DNA of 64,000 nucleotides. Origin: Arctopsyche grandis (lineage: Eukaryota; Arthropoda; Insecta; Trichoptera; Hydropsychidae). The stretch spans positions 26,722,001-26,786,000 of the forward strand of contig NC_135365.1 in assembly GCF_051622035.1 (NCBI RefSeq), read 5' to 3'. The position numbers and the translations under genes are program-made. How positions within the stretch are numbered: position 1 is the stretch's first letter; each line of letters starts with the position of its first letter. The notes under the pieces were generated by a model. The model was not told where the DNA came from, made no database searches, and saw nothing but the letters and a program-made list of their open reading frames with translations. Positions 62,884 through 64,000 of the stretch are shown here, piece after piece.

Positions 62884-63404
62884 TTTTTATTTGAAAAAGT
62901 GAAGTTTCTATGGAAAGAAATTCTTCAGTGGCTTTACATTGCTTTCATTAAAAAAGCAAAATGATAATACATTTTATTTAAAAGCTTCTATTAATAAATA
63001 TATTATAATTATAATTAAGAGTTTCTCGGGTAGATAAAAGTTAAATATCATGAGATTTAAAAGAAATGATGGCCTGTGAATTTGTATAGCGGTCAAACAA
63101 ATAAACAAACTATTATTAATTTTATATATATATACATATGTATACATATTCTTTTCTGGCATATAGATATGTATAAGAATAAAATAAACTCTAAACATTT
63201 TTATTTATTTACATTAGGCCTTCCTTAAATTAAATTGAAAAAAAAAATAATCGACTGTTGAGAAATTCTGAATTGAATTAAAAACATTAATAAAAAAGAA
63301 TGGCTCAGGATTTAAATTTTTTGAACAAAGTTATAAAATTCCTACTAAATACTTTATTATATATACACGGATATATATGTATATCACGAATAAAGAAAAA
63401 CCCT

Positions 63405-63611
63405 GTATATATACTGTTTGCTACCAATATTTCCTCTGGGAAAGTTGTCTCACGATCATTAAGCACCATCTATTGAAAATTAAGTAATTAATTTTTCTAT
63501 TAGTGTTTTATATTGTTTATATGTAGATAGGTAGTTAGTTAGTTTTTACTTAGCTGAAATTTGCATCGGGTCAAAAACCAACCGTTGAAATATCAACGGG
63601 CACAACACTAG
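63405..63611 (+). mobile_element. Helitron-like family B, short copy
   Basis: Homologous to 20240-20400 on the opposite strand. It ends with the hairpin CCGTTGA-AATA-TCAACGG (63582-63599), GCACAACA and CTAG (63608-63611), followed by T. Confidence 0.6.
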
Positions 63612-63875
63612 TATGATATATTAATATATATAAAAACCGACTGTCGCTAAATATATATGTATGTTTGTATATATGTGACAGACGACGGGCGCAGTATGGG
63701 GAACCAATTATATTTTTTATTTTTTTATCTTTATTGTGTTTCAGATACAGACTATATATAAAAATAGATTCAATAAATTACATTATTCCAATTTAGTGCA
63801 GGTCTACTCTAACCGAGATAGATATAAAAGCGCCACAATTCAACGCAAAACAATACGCATAAATCTTTCGATCGT

Positions 63876-64000
63876 ATGGGAAATCAAAGTGCTAACTTTC
63901 GTACACCACCGTGGGACTTTCAGGTGCTGAAAATCCCAAGAGGGACGTTTAAAGTTGGTAAACAAATCCATAAATCAGAGATTGACTCGAATTGCAAGTC
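63876..64000 (+). CDS. Open frame running off the right edge, unidentified
   Basis: An ATG at 63876 opens 41 codons (MGNQSANFRTPPWDFQVLK, IPRGTFKVGKQIHKSE...) without a stop to the window end. The start context is weak (C at -3). A TTGTGTTTCAG acceptor-like site lies upstream (63743). The stretch is less AT-rich than its flanks. It may be the beginning of a gene or the first ORF of a transposable element. No family was recognised. Confidence 0.25.
   Translation, partial: MGNQSANFRTPPWDFQVLKIPRGTFKVGKQIHKSEIDSNCK

Overview
This window is a stretch of an AT-rich eukaryotic genome, most probably an insect. The evidence is spliceosomal introns with GT/AG ends, a perilipin-like gene split by very large introns, and a dense repeat load: tRNA-headed SINEs, RTE-like and Jockey-like LINE tails, solo LTRs, Helitron-like elements, and pogo, TTAA-flanked and MULE-like DNA elements. 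There are no operons, CRISPR arrays or rRNA genes. The tRNA-like sequences seen are SINE heads, not tRNA genes. The species cannot be fixed from the sequence alone.

The only long intact protein gene lies at 5931-10390 (+). It has three exons and encodes 1302 residues. An N-terminal domain looks like a PD-(D/E)XK nuclease (E, DD and QAK motifs). It is followed by a low-complexity linker, a complete NB-ARC/STAND ATPase module and eight 42-residue TPR units. This is the effector-switch-sensor layout of NLR proteins and of bacterial Avs-type antiviral STAND nucleases, here in an animal gene with introns.

That gene sits, antisense, inside a large intron of a second gene that I assembled on the minus strand from splice sites. 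Its coding exons are 28121-27753, 11433-11275 and 4301-4107, with an optional 3502-3396. All joins keep the reading frame, and the predicted protein (240 or 273 residues) resembles the N-terminal PAT domain of perilipins. A third minus-strand gene enters only with its 3' end. Two phase-0 terminal exons at 40133-39972 and 38725-38675 give alternative C-termini, one ending in the class I PDZ ligand ETSV.

The rest is repeats and unassigned AT-rich DNA. Left part (1-5.9 kb): a pogo/Tigger relic, a Helitron-like copy and introns. Middle (12-37 kb): SINEs, solo LTRs, LINE tails, TTAA-flanked elements and the first perilipin-like exon. Right part (37-64 kb): the third gene's 3' exons, a fold-back element with 9-bp target duplications inserted in a SINE, LINE tails with internal tandem duplication, nested solo LTRs, and a head-to-tail array of three Helitron-like elements. 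Moderately GC-richer unique blocks (about 23.3-23.8, 37.5-38.3, 44.1-44.8, 50.4-51.0, 52.9-53.4, 58.0-58.7 and 60.8-61.2 kb) have no recognisable coding content.
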